Assembly: GCA_028278505.1 (NCBI GenBank)
Contig: JANQEG010000087.1
Coordinates: 18,663 to 82,662 of the forward strand
DNA length: 64,000 bases
Reading direction: 5' to 3'
Origin: Rhodobiaceae bacterium
Lineage (GTDB): Bacteria; Pseudomonadota; Alphaproteobacteria; Rhizobiales; JAKPQE01
Shown here: positions 40,632 through 49,452 of the stretch, piece after piece
Position numbering within the stretch: the stretch's first letter is position 1
Layout of the letters: every line of letters starts with the position of its first letter
The notes under the pieces: generated by a model
Databases searched by the model: none
Told to the model about the DNA's origin: nothing
Seen by the model: only the letters and a program-made list of their open reading frames with translations
Made by a program: the position numbers and the translations under genes

Positions 40632-41606
40632 ATGAAAATCGGCTTTATCGGGCTCGGCAATGTCGGTGCGAAGCTCGCCGGCAGCCTGTTGCGCAACGGC
40701 GCCGACCTCACTGTGCGCGATCTCGACCGCGGGCACGCGCAGCCCTTTCTCGACAAGGGCGCGAAATGGGCGGAAAGCCCGAAAGCGATTGCCGAAGCGT
40801 GCGAACTCGTCATCACCTGCCTGCCGTCGCCGGCGGCGAGCGCGGCGGTGATGGAGGCGGAGGACGGCATATTCGCCGGCCTTAAGCCCGGCACGATCTG
40901 GGCCGAGATGAGCACCACCGACGAGGCCGAGGTGAAGCGGCTCGGCGCGCTCATTGAGGCCAAGGGCGGCCATCCGGTCGATTGCCCGGTCTCGGGAGGG
41001 TGCCATCGGGCGGCGACCGGCAACATCTCGATCTTCGCCGGCTGTGACCGGGCGACGTTTGAGCGCATCTTGCCGGTGCTCACGATCCTCGGCCGGCGCA
41101 TCCTGCACACCGGCCCGCTCGGCACCGCCTCGGTGCTGAAGGTGATGACCAATTATCTGGCCACCGCCAACCTGTTGACGCTCTGCGAGGCGCTGACGAC
41201 GATGAAGAAGGCCGGGCTCGACCTCAACACCACCTATGAGGCGATCCGCATCTCATCGGGCAATTCCTTCGTCCACGAAACCGAAAGCCAGGTGATCTTG
41301 AACGGCAGCCGCGACATCAACTTCACCATGGATCTGGTGCTGAAAGATATCGGCCTGTTTCAGGCGGTCGCCGAGCGGGCCGGCGTGCCGCTCGAAATCA
41401 ATCCGCTGATGATCGACATTTTCAGGGACGGCATGGCGCGTTTCGGCGCGCGGGAATGGTCGCCGAACATCATCCGGCGGCTGGAGGAGGCGTGCGGCGT
41501 CGATATTCTGGCGCCCGGCTTCCCGGCCGAAATGGTCGACGACGAACCGGAGGAGCCCGGCGGCGAGGTGTGGCCGAAGGGGCGGGACGCGGAGGCGGCG
41601 GAATGA
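40632..41606 (+). CDS. NAD(P)-dependent beta-hydroxyacid dehydrogenase (3-HIBADH-like)
   Basis: A 324-residue member of the 6-phosphogluconate/3-hydroxyisobutyrate dehydrogenase family. The Rossmann start MKIGFIGLGNVGAKLAGSL binds the cofactor. DCPVSGGCHRAATGNISIFAG is the substrate-binding block and the catalytic lysine is in SVLKVMTNYLA. The C-terminal extension (EPEEPGGEVWPKG) is longer than typical. The stop overlaps the aldehyde dehydrogenase start by four bases, so the two are translationally coupled and probably act in one pathway, oxidising a hydroxyacid and an aldehyde. Confidence 0.92.
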   Translation: MKIGFIGLGNVGAKLAGSLLRNGADLTVRDLDRGHAQPFLDKGAKWAESPKAIAEACELVITCLPSPAASAAVMEAEDGIFAGLKPGTIWAEMSTTDEAEVKRLGALIEAKGGHPVDCPVSGGCHRAATGNISIFAGCDRATFERILPVLTILGRRILHTGPLGTASVLKVMTNYLATANLLTLCEALTTMKKAGLDLNTTYEAIRISSGNSFVHETESQVILNGSRDINFTMDLVLKDIGLFQAVAERAGVPLEINPLMIDIFRDGMARFGAREWSPNIIRRLEEACGVDILAPGFPAEMVDDEPEEPGGEVWPKGRDAEAAE

Positions 41607-43096
41607 CCGATCCGGCAGAATTGACCCACGCCGACTGGCAGGCGCGGGCGGCGGCGATCCGGCCGGAGACGCGGCTTTTCATCGGCGGCGACACTGTGGC
41701 CGCGGCCTCCGGCGAGGTCTTTTCGAGCGAAAATCCGGCGACCGGAGAACCGGTGGCGGAGATCGCGCGGGCAGGGGCCGCCGATGTCGACAAGGCGGTT
41801 GCCGCGGCCAAGGCGGCGTTTCCGGTATGGTCGCGGATGGCGCCGCGGGAGCGGGCTTTGGTCCTTTACCGGTTTGCCGATCTGATCCTGGAAAATGCGG
41901 CCGAGCTTGCGCTTTACGACAGTCTCGAAGCCGGCAAGCCGATCGCCGACCTCGTCTCCTACGACCTGCCGGAGGTGGCGACGACGCTGCGCTTCTTTGC
42001 CGAAGCCGCCGACAAGATCGAGGGCAGCGTCACGGCGACGCCGTCCGATGTGCTGCACTATACGCTGCGCGAGCCGCTCGGCGTCGTCGGCTGCATCTCG
42101 CCCTGGAACTATCCGCTTCTGATGGCGACCTGGAAATTCGCGCCGGCGCTCGCCGCCGGCAATACGGTCGTCGCGAAACCGGCCGAGGAGGCGTCGCTGT
42201 CCTGCCTGCGCGCCGCCGCACTCTTTGTCGAGGCCGGCGGGCCGCCGGGGGTGTTCAACGTGATCGCCGGTTTCGGCGAGGAGGCCGGCGCGCCGCTCGC
42301 CCGCCATATGGACGTCGCCAAAATCAGCTTCACCGGATCGACGGCGGTCGGCCGGCTGATGCTGCGCTATGCCGGGGAATCCAATTTGAAGAAGGTCGGA
42401 CTCGAATGCGGCGGCAAGAGCCCGAACATATTCTGCGCCGATCTGCCCGATCTGGACGCAGCCGTCGCCGCGGCGGTCGAAGGGATCTTCGGCAATATGG
42501 GCGAGGTCTGCAATGCCGGCTCGCGCATCCTCGTCGCCCGGGACATCTACGCCGATTTCGTCCAGCGCTTCACGGCGCTCTCCGAAGACACGTACAGGCC
42601 CGGCGATCCGCTCGATCCGACCACCGCGATGGGACCGCTCGTCAACGCCGAGGCGAAGGCGCGGCATCTCCGCCATGTCGAGGGCGCCTTGTCGGAAGGC
42701 GCGCGGCGGCTTTTCGGCGGCGGGGCGCCCGATATGCCCGGGCATTTCGTCGAGCCTTGTGGCTTCGGTGATGTGTCGAACGCAATGACGCTCGCCCGCG
42801 AAGAAGTGTTTACGCCGCTCGCCGCGATCATCCCGTTCGATAGCGTCGACGAGGCGGTGGCGATCGCCAATGACACGGTCTACGGGCTCGCTGCCGGCGT
42901 CTGGACCTCGGACCTTTCGACGGCGCATCGGCTGGTGCGCGACATCGAGGCCGGCGTCGTCTGGGTCAACACCTTCAATGACGGCGACATGACCCAGCCC
43001 TTCGGCGGCTACAAGCAGTCGGGCTCGGCCCGCGACAAGGCGCTGATGACGCTTGCCGAATACTGCCAAGTGAAGTCGGCTTGGATCAGATTGTAA
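41603..43096 (+). CDS. NAD-dependent aldehyde dehydrogenase
   Basis: A 497-residue ALDH of the betaine-aldehyde/gamma-aminobutyraldehyde dehydrogenase type. Seen: ISPWNYPLLMATWKFAPALAAGNTVVAKPAEEAS (cofactor site), FTGSTAVGRLM, the general-base Glu in LECGGKSPNIF, the nucleophile Cys in MGEVCNAGSR, and the C-terminal PFGGYKQSGSARDK. ATG 41603 overlaps the upstream stop (ATGA). The nearby onium-compound gene cluster makes an amino- or betaine-aldehyde substrate possible, but this is inference. Confidence 0.94.
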   Translation: MTDPAELTHADWQARAAAIRPETRLFIGGDTVAAASGEVFSSENPATGEPVAEIARAGAADVDKAVAAAKAAFPVWSRMAPRERALVLYRFADLILENAAELALYDSLEAGKPIADLVSYDLPEVATTLRFFAEAADKIEGSVTATPSDVLHYTLREPLGVVGCISPWNYPLLMATWKFAPALAAGNTVVAKPAEEASLSCLRAAALFVEAGGPPGVFNVIAGFGEEAGAPLARHMDVAKISFTGSTAVGRLMLRYAGESNLKKVGLECGGKSPNIFCADLPDLDAAVAAAVEGIFGNMGEVCNAGSRILVARDIYADFVQRFTALSEDTYRPGDPLDPTTAMGPLVNAEAKARHLRHVEGALSEGARRLFGGGAPDMPGHFVEPCGFGDVSNAMTLAREEVFTPLAAIIPFDSVDEAVAIANDTVYGLAAGVWTSDLSTAHRLVRDIEAGVVWVNTFNDGDMTQPFGGYKQSGSARDKALMTLAEYCQVKSAWIRL

Positions 43097-43189
43097 GGCG
43101 CGTGCGGGGCGCCGGCCGCGCTTTACGGACGGTCGGCTTGCATCGCTCGGATTGCCGAGTAAGTATAGCAAAAACTAATATTTACGGCA

Positions 43190-43345
43190 CAGCCAATGGT
43201 TCCCCGCTTTCGCGGGGAAGGTGTGTGATTGTGTGTCTACGCCAACACCGCCCACCGCTCCCGCGGAAGCGGGAGTCCATTGCCCCCATCGACACGGTAT
43301 GTCGGCGGCATTGAATTGAATCGGACAGCAGTGGACGATGCCCGA
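43190..43345. repeat. Composite two-hairpin repeat (family A), reference copy
   Basis: GCCAATGGTTCCCCGCTTTC...GGAAGGTG (43191-43221) and CCACCGCTCCCGCGGAAGCG...GTCCATTGCCCC (43248-43284), then TCGACACGGTATG and GAATCGGACAGCAGTGG. It fills the gap between the aldehyde dehydrogenase and osmC-like genes. Confidence 0.7.
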
Positions 43346-43347
43346 GC

Positions 43348-43770
43348 CTAATCCTGCGCCTCGACGATCTCGAAGCTGTGGGTGATGTCGGCGGTCTGGC
43401 CGAGCATGATCGAGGCCGAGCAGTATTTCTCCGCCGACAGCGCAATCGCCCGGTCCACCTGCGGTTCCTTCAGGCCGGTGCCGGTGAGGATGAAATGCAC
43501 ATGGATCTTCGTGAAGACGGCCGGCGTTTCGTCGGCGCGCTCGGCCTCCAATTGAATCTTTAGGGACCGCAGATCGGCGCGGGCCTTTTTCAGAATGCCG
43601 ACAACGTCGAAGCCGGTGCAACCGCCCATGCCGACGAGCAGCAATTCCATCGGCCGGGAACCCTGGTTCATGCCGCCATGGGACGGGGCGCCGTCCATGA
43701 TGATGGTGTGGCCCGATTCGGTGTGCGCGGCGAACTGCACATTCCCGCCCCAGTCGATCTCTGCCTTCAT
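43348..43770 (-). CDS. OsmC-family peroxiredoxin-like protein (YhfA type)
   Basis: A 140-residue OsmC/Ohr superfamily protein. The two redox cysteines are present: Cys51 in LLVGMGGCTGFDVV and Cys117 in LSAEKYCSASIML. The N-terminal EIDWGGNVQFAAHTESGHT and the length fit the E. coli YhfA-like branch rather than Ohr. Such proteins reduce organic hydroperoxides or have unassigned thiol chemistry. It is convergent with the aldehyde dehydrogenase and downstream of, but separate from, the onium cluster. Confidence 0.9.
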   Translation of the reverse strand: MKAEIDWGGNVQFAAHTESGHTIIMDGAPSHGGMNQGSRPMELLLVGMGGCTGFDVVGILKKARADLRSLKIQLEAERADETPAVFTKIHVHFILTGTGLKEPQVDRAIALSAEKYCSASIMLGQTADITHSFEIVEAQD

Positions 43771-43882
43771 GAGCTTCCCCGATCCTGCTGTCGCGACATG
43801 CTTCGGGCCTTCCTGACCGGGTTTTGCGGGGATGGCAAGAGCCGATCGGTTCGGGAGGGCATCCGTCGCCGAGACGATTTTC

Positions 43883-45190
43883 CTATCCGAGCACGGAAAA
43901 GCTGCTCGACGTGTTGATCGGCCGCTTGCGGGAATAAAAGCCGATGCTCACCGTGCGGCCGGTGTGCTCGAAGGTGAAGTCGACCGGATCGCTGTCATGG
44001 TCGCGGCCGGCCTCGCACGCCGCGATCAGATGCGCCATCATCTTGCCGACGACGGGCGCGTTCTTGAACTGATTGCCGCTGGTGCCGATCGCCATGTAGA
44101 AGCCGGGCAGGGCGGATTTGTCGTATATCGGTATCCAGTCGTCTGAGGTGTCGTAGACGCTGACGACGCCCTGAAGCTGGTTGGGGATGCCAAGCTCGGG
44201 CACGCGCTGGGCGTAGCGCAGCGCCTGGATGCGCGCCTGTTCGGAAAGCGTCTTGTCATAGCCGTCGGGGTCGACCTCCTCGCGCGGATCGCATTCGGGG
44301 TCTTCCGACCCGACGAGGATATGGCTGCCGAGTTCGGGCCGCGAATAGACGCCGATATCGGAATCCGAAGTCACCATCGTCTCGCGTCCATAGGCGATGC
44401 CGTCCGGCACCGGCACGTGCACGACCTCCTGGCGCAGCGGCTTGGTGGTGATCGTCATGTCGCCGGTGACGCCGGCCATCTCGTTGACCTTGTGGGAGAA
44501 GGCGCCGGCGCAGTTGACGACGACCGGCGCCCAGATGACACGGCCGTCTTCGAGACGGATACCGGCGGCGCGGCCGTTATCCTGCATGATTTCGGCGACC
44601 GAAACGTTGAACAGGAATTCGCCGCCCGCGGCCTCGGCGGCGCGCTGCAGATTGTGGGTGGCGAGTTGGGGATCGGAAATATAGCCGCCGGCGGGGAAGA
44701 AGACGGCGCCCGACACCTTTTCGCCGTTCGGCTCGCCGAAGCCGTCATCCTCGGGCCGGCACACCGGCAGGTAGCTGTCGAGCGAATAGAACGGAAACGC
44801 GGTGGCGATCCGGTCGCGATCCCATTCTTCAAAGGGGATGTCGAGGTCGCGGCAGATGTCGAGAATACGCGCCAGATAACCGTTCCGCTCGGTCTTGAAG
44901 ATCATCGTGCCGTTGTCGTGGAAATGGGCGAGGCCGCGCTCGTCCTCGACGCCGATATAGGCGGGCCAGTTCTTCCAGTCGAAATAGCCCTCATAGGCCA
45001 TGGCCGAGCCGTCCAGCGTCGAATAGTACACGCGGATGATGGCGCAGCTTTCCGCCGTCGGGCCGTAGCCGGCGGCCGGCAGCTTGTCGACATTGAGGGT
45101 CCGGTAGCCCTTGCGGGCGAGTTCGAGGCCGATATTGGTGCCGATAATGCCGGCACCGATGATGATGGCGTCGTAGGAAACATCGGTCAT
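43883..45190 (-). CDS. FAD-dependent amine oxidoreductase (DAO family)
   Basis: A 435-residue D-amino-acid-oxidase/sarcosine-oxidase-type flavoprotein. The FAD-binding motif IIIGAGIIGTNIGLELARKG is at residues 9-28. VVNCAGAFSHKVNEMAG is the second nucleotide-contact block, and DDWIPIYDKSALPGFYMAIGTSGNQFKNAPVVGKMMAHLI is the C-terminal FAD-closing segment. It probably oxidises an N-methyl amine or amino acid. It is the last gene of the leftward mttB / M24 / FAD-GcvT group, 127 bp after its neighbour, a gap filled by repeat DNA. Confidence 0.9.
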   Translation of the reverse strand: MTDVSYDAIIIGAGIIGTNIGLELARKGYRTLNVDKLPAAGYGPTAESCAIIRVYYSTLDGSAMAYEGYFDWKNWPAYIGVEDERGLAHFHDNGTMIFKTERNGYLARILDICRDLDIPFEEWDRDRIATAFPFYSLDSYLPVCRPEDDGFGEPNGEKVSGAVFFPAGGYISDPQLATHNLQRAAEAAGGEFLFNVSVAEIMQDNGRAAGIRLEDGRVIWAPVVVNCAGAFSHKVNEMAGVTGDMTITTKPLRQEVVHVPVPDGIAYGRETMVTSDSDIGVYSRPELGSHILVGSEDPECDPREEVDPDGYDKTLSEQARIQALRYAQRVPELGIPNQLQGVVSVYDTSDDWIPIYDKSALPGFYMAIGTSGNQFKNAPVVGKMMAHLIAACEAGRDHDSDPVDFTFEHTGRTVSIGFYSRKRPINTSSSFSVLG

Positions 45191-45199
45191 TCTGTTTTT

Positions 45200-45312
<113 letters not shown>

Positions 45313-45317
45313 CATCG

Positions 45318-47747
45318 TCACCCCCGCATGCGCTCCGCCATCGGGTCGAACAGCGGTTCGCGGATGATCCGCGCCGGGCGGCGGTCGCCGATGATCTCGA
45401 TCTCGAAGCCGTCGTTTTCGCTGGCGAGGCCGGCCGGGATGTACCCTTGCGCCAGCGAGGCGTCGACATAGTGGCCGTAGCCGCCCGACGTGACCCAGCC
45501 GACCACCTCGTCCTTGAACCAGATCGGCTCGTCGCCGATGACGTCGGCGTCGGTGGCATCGACGACGAAGGAAACGCGCAGCCGCTCCGGCCCGTTCTCC
45601 TTTTCGCGCGCCGCCGCCTCGCGGCCGATGAAGTCGTTCTTTTGCAGAGCAACGAAGCGGCCGAGATCGGCCTCATAGGGCCCGTAGATCGGCCGGAATT
45701 CGCGGAACCAGGTGCCGAAATTCTTCTCAAGCCGCAGCGACAAGAGCGCCCGCACGCCGAAATTCTTCAGCCCCAGATCGGCGCCCGCCGCCATCAGTTC
45801 GGCATATAGCCGGCGCTCATATTCGGGCGCGATCCAGATCTCATAGCCGAGATCGCCGGTATAGGTGAGCCGGTTGATCTGGGTCGGTACCGCGGCGATG
45901 TCCATCTGCCGGTAATCCATGAAGCGGAACGCTTCGTTGGAAACATCGGCGTCGGCGACGCGCGCGAGCAGTTCGCGGGCTTTCGGCCCGGCGATCGAAA
46001 GTCCGGTCAGGCCGAGCCCGATCGCCTCGACATGCACGCTGCCGTCGGCGGGCAGATGCGCCTCGAACCAGCGCATGTGATACACCTCGGCCTGGCTCGA
46101 GCCCCACATGCGAAAATCGTCGTCGCCGGCCTTGGCAATCGTGAAGTCGCCGATCAGCTTGCCGGCCGGGTTCAGCATCGGGGTTAAGATGATGCGGCCG
46201 GTCTTCGGCATCCGGTTGGTCATCAGGTGCGAGAGCCAGGCCTCGGCACCCGGCCCGGTGACCCGGTATTTAGCGAAATTGGCGATCTCGGTGATGCCGA
46301 CGCCGTTGCGCACCGCGAGCGCCTCGACCTTGACGTGTTCGAAATCGTTGGAGCGGTGGAACGAGACGATGTCGACCGGCTCGACGCCTTCCGGCGCGAA
46401 CCACAGCGGCGCCTCCAGCCCCCAATTGTTGCCCATGACCGCACCTTGCGAAACCATCTTGTCGTAGAGCGGCGTCGTCCGCATCGGCCGGCCGGCCGGC
46501 AGTTCCTCATTGGGGAAGGTGATGGAGAAGCGGCGGGCATAGTTCTCGCGCACCTTGGCGTTGGTGTAGGCGAGCGTCGCCCAGTCGCCGTAGCGCGCCA
46601 CATCCATGGCCCAGACGTCGAAGCCCGGATCGCCCTCGGCCATCCAGTTGGACAGCGCCAGGCCGACGCCGCCGCCCTGGCTGAAGCCGGCCATGACGCC
46701 GCAGGCGCACCAGAAATTCTTCAGCCCGCGCACCGGGCCGACCAGCGGATTGCCGTCGGGGGCGAAGGTGAAGGGGCCGTTGATGATCTTCTTGATGCCG
46801 GCATTTTGGTAAGACGGAAAATGCTTGAAGCCGACTTCGAGCGAGGGCGCGATGCGGTCTAGGTCCGGCTCCAGAAGCTCATGGCCGAAATCCCACGGCG
46901 TCTCTTTCGGCGACCAGGGACGGCAGGCCTTCTCATAGGTGCCCATCAGCATGCCGTTGCCTTCCTGGCGCACATAGATCTCGCCGGTGAAGTCGATGGC
47001 GTGAGGCACCTGGTGGCCCTTCTCCTTGTTGAAGGCGATGACCTCGGGCATGTCCTCGGTCAAAAGGTACATGTGCTCCATCGCCAGAACCGGCAGCTCA
47101 ATGCCGACCATGCGGCCGACTTCGCGGGCCCAGAGCCCGCCGCAATTGACGACGTGCTCGGCGCGGATCGTGCCCTCTTCAGTGACGACATTCCATGAGC
47201 CGTCCGCGTTCTGGGTGAGGTCGGTGACGCGGTTGCGGAGCACGATCTCGGCGCCGTTGAGGCGCGCCGATTTGGCATAGGCGTGGGTGACGCCGTAGGG
47301 GTCGGCGTGGCCCTCGTCGGGGTCGTACATGGCGCCGATGAATTTGTCGGGATCGAGCAGCGGCATGAAATCGGCCGCCTCTTTGGGCGAGATGATCTCG
47401 GTCTGCATGCCGAGATAGCGGCCGCGGGCGTGGGCCATTTTCAGCCATTCGACGCGCTCGGGCGTGGTCGCCAGCATCACCCCGCCGGTCTTGTGCAGCG
47501 ACAGGGCGACGCCGGACTTCTCCTCGATCTCCTGGTAGAGGTTGATCGTGTATTGCTGCAGCTTGGCGACGTTGGGATCGCCGTTCAGGGTGTGCATGCC
47601 GCCGGCGGCGTGCCAGGTGGAGCCCGAGGTCAGTTCCGAACGCTCGATCAGGAGGACGTCGGTCCAGCCCTTCTTGGTCAGATGGTAAAGCACGCTGGCG
47701 CCAACAACGCCGCCGCCGATCACCACCGCTTGCGCGTGCGATTTCAT
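45318..47747 (-). CDS. FAD/GcvT fusion, dimethylglycine/sarcosine dehydrogenase family
   Basis: An 809-residue two-part enzyme. The N-terminal flavoprotein (about 1-380) has AVVIGGGVVGASVLYHLTKKG and the covalent-flavin-type block SGSTWHAAGGMHTL (His near 45). The C-terminal folate-binding GcvT domain (about 430-805) includes the RLTYTGDLGYEIW and GVRALLSLRLEKNFGTWFRE signatures. The family oxidatively removes N-methyl groups and passes them to tetrahydrofolate. ATG 47747 is chosen because GGGGAG lies seven bases upstream; a GTG at 47750 is the alternative. An 18-bp copy of its first codons lies 314 bp upstream. Confidence 0.93.
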   Translation of the reverse strand: MKSHAQAVVIGGGVVGASVLYHLTKKGWTDVLLIERSELTSGSTWHAAGGMHTLNGDPNVAKLQQYTINLYQEIEEKSGVALSLHKTGGVMLATTPERVEWLKMAHARGRYLGMQTEIISPKEAADFMPLLDPDKFIGAMYDPDEGHADPYGVTHAYAKSARLNGAEIVLRNRVTDLTQNADGSWNVVTEEGTIRAEHVVNCGGLWAREVGRMVGIELPVLAMEHMYLLTEDMPEVIAFNKEKGHQVPHAIDFTGEIYVRQEGNGMLMGTYEKACRPWSPKETPWDFGHELLEPDLDRIAPSLEVGFKHFPSYQNAGIKKIINGPFTFAPDGNPLVGPVRGLKNFWCACGVMAGFSQGGGVGLALSNWMAEGDPGFDVWAMDVARYGDWATLAYTNAKVRENYARRFSITFPNEELPAGRPMRTTPLYDKMVSQGAVMGNNWGLEAPLWFAPEGVEPVDIVSFHRSNDFEHVKVEALAVRNGVGITEIANFAKYRVTGPGAEAWLSHLMTNRMPKTGRIILTPMLNPAGKLIGDFTIAKAGDDDFRMWGSSQAEVYHMRWFEAHLPADGSVHVEAIGLGLTGLSIAGPKARELLARVADADVSNEAFRFMDYRQMDIAAVPTQINRLTYTGDLGYEIWIAPEYERRLYAELMAAGADLGLKNFGVRALLSLRLEKNFGTWFREFRPIYGPYEADLGRFVALQKNDFIGREAAAREKENGPERLRVSFVVDATDADVIGDEPIWFKDEVVGWVTSGGYGHYVDASLAQGYIPAGLASENDGFEIEIIGDRRPARIIREPLFDPMAERMRG

Positions 47748-47769
47748 CACATCACTCCCCGCATTCCCT

Positions 47770-48015
47770 GTGTTTCAGCCCCTCACCCGGCCCTTGCGGG
47801 CCGCCCTCTCCCCCAGGGGGAGAGGGCTGAATCGATTGCTGCTTGCTCTGCGCCAAAATTCCCTCTCCCCGCCGGGGAGAGGGTTAGGGTGAGGGGGGTG
47901 GAAAACAGATTTGTGAGCGAAGCGAACGCCTTATAATGAAAAGCAAATTCGTTTTGAGCTTTGCATTTTCGGACCCCCACCCTGTCCCTCCCCACAAGGG
48001 GGAGGGGACGATTGC
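47770..48015. repeat. GC-rich palindromic repeat cluster
   Basis: Includes GGGCCGCCCTCTCCCCCAGG...AGAGGG, CCCTCTCCCCGCCGGGGAGAGGG (47861-47884), GTGAGCGAAGCGAACGCC and CCTCCCCACAAGGGGGAGG (47988-48006). It lies between the FAD/GcvT and M24 genes, bounded on both sides by the 18-bp duplicated start sequence (47731-47748 and 48045-48062). Confidence 0.7.
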
Positions 48016-48088
48016 TGCACCGACCTTCGATCTTCTCTGCCGCCTGCGCGTGCGATTTCATCGATATCGCCCCCGTAATCGATTCCGT

Positions 48089-49387
48089 TTAGATCTCCGG
48101 CACCAGATCCAACGGAAAACTGTCGAGCAGTTCGACGCCGGTGTCGGTGACGAGCGCCTGGCGCTCGACCTTGACCCCTTCCTTGCCGCCTTCGCGGCCG
48201 ACATAGCTTTCAAAGCACAGGCACATCCCCGGTTCGAAGGCGCCCTCATAGCCACCCTTCCGCTTGTCGCCCGGATAGGCGACGGAGGGGTATTCGTCGC
48301 AAAGGCCAACGCCGTGGACGATTGCCGAATAGCGGTTGGGCAGGCAATCCTCGGGCAGCTGATAGCTCTTGGCGCCGAATTCCATATAGCTCATGCCCGG
48401 CTTCAAGAGGTCGAGATTGGTGTTGATCTGTTCCAGCGCGATCGCGTGCAGGTCACGCTGGGCGTTGGTCGGCGCCATGCCGGGCGTCACCCAGGCTCGG
48501 GAAATGTCCGAGCAATAGCCGTAGGGGCCGATGAGGTCGGTGTCGAAGGCGACGATATCGCCGGCCTCGATGACCCGGTCGGCGCATTCCTGGAACCACG
48601 GATTGGTGCGCGGGCCCGAGGCGAGCAGGCGGGTCTCGATCCATTCGCCGCCGCGCTCGATATTGGCTTTGTGCAGGATCGACCAGAGCTGGTTCTCGGT
48701 GATGCCGGGGCGGAGCGCCCGCCACATCTCGGCCATGCCGACTTCGCTGGTGTGGATGGCGCGGCGCATCGCCCTGATCTCGTCGGCGCTCTTGATCTTC
48801 CGCGCCTCCTCGGCGAACTCCATGCTGACATGGGTGTCGATGCCGCAGGCGGTAAGCGCCTCAATCCCCATCGGATCGCAACGGTCGACGGCGATGCGGG
48901 GGTTGCCGCCGCCGGTCTCGCGGATGAGGTCGGCCAGTTCGGCCGCCCAGATGCCGGCACGTTCACGCTCCTCGGGACCGGCGCCGAAATAGAACCAGGA
49001 AATCGCCTTGCGGCTTTCGGTGACCCGCGGCAGATCGTGGGAAAGGTGCAGGCAGCCGTGGAAATCAAAGAGCACGACCGGCCCCTCGGTTGCCACATAG
49101 GCGTAGCGGACCGGGTTGTGCATGCACCAGACCTGCATGTTCGAGCAGTCGGTGGCGTAGCGGATGTTGAGCGGGTCGTAGAGGATGGCGCCGGCAAAAT
49201 CGCGCGCCTTCAATTCGGCCCGCAACCGTTCCAGCCGGTAGTCGCGCATCGCCTCGATGTCGGGCGCGTCGAGGCCGGCGGCGGTCCATTCGCGATGGGC
49301 CGGATTTCCCGGATCGCCGGTCAGCACATAGGCGTCATCGGCGCCATGCACATGGCGCGCTTTGGGCGTGTATCGGGTTTCCTCCAT
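48089..49387 (-). CDS. M24-family metalloenzyme, DddP-like (DMSP lyase-type) or Xaa-Pro peptidase-like
   Basis: A 432-residue pita-bread-fold protein. The N-terminal domain (about 45-190) has ILYDPLNIRYATDCSN. The C-terminal domain carries the metal ligands Asp282, Asp284, Asp294, His358, Glu393 and Glu408. The residues recalled for Ruegeria DddP (Asp295, Asp297, Asp307, His371, Glu406, Glu421, catalytic Asp377 and Tyr366) all align here with a constant offset of 13, giving Asp364 and Tyr353 too. The block EWIETRLLASGPRTNPWFQE is also DddP-like. DddP cleaves DMSP to DMS and acrylate, but close M24 relatives may act on other onium substrates. It follows mttB by 65 bases in the same operon. Confidence 0.85.
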   Translation of the reverse strand: MEETRYTPKARHVHGADDAYVLTGDPGNPAHREWTAAGLDAPDIEAMRDYRLERLRAELKARDFAGAILYDPLNIRYATDCSNMQVWCMHNPVRYAYVATEGPVVLFDFHGCLHLSHDLPRVTESRKAISWFYFGAGPEERERAGIWAAELADLIRETGGGNPRIAVDRCDPMGIEALTACGIDTHVSMEFAEEARKIKSADEIRAMRRAIHTSEVGMAEMWRALRPGITENQLWSILHKANIERGGEWIETRLLASGPRTNPWFQECADRVIEAGDIVAFDTDLIGPYGYCSDISRAWVTPGMAPTNAQRDLHAIALEQINTNLDLLKPGMSYMEFGAKSYQLPEDCLPNRYSAIVHGVGLCDEYPSVAYPGDKRKGGYEGAFEPGMCLCFESYVGREGGKEGVKVERQALVTDTGVELLDSFPLDLVPEI

Positions 49388-49452
49388 GGCGTTGTCTCTT
49401 TTCGATCGGCCGCTTGTCGCGCGCCTTTAAGTGTTCACATCACCTTGTTGAT

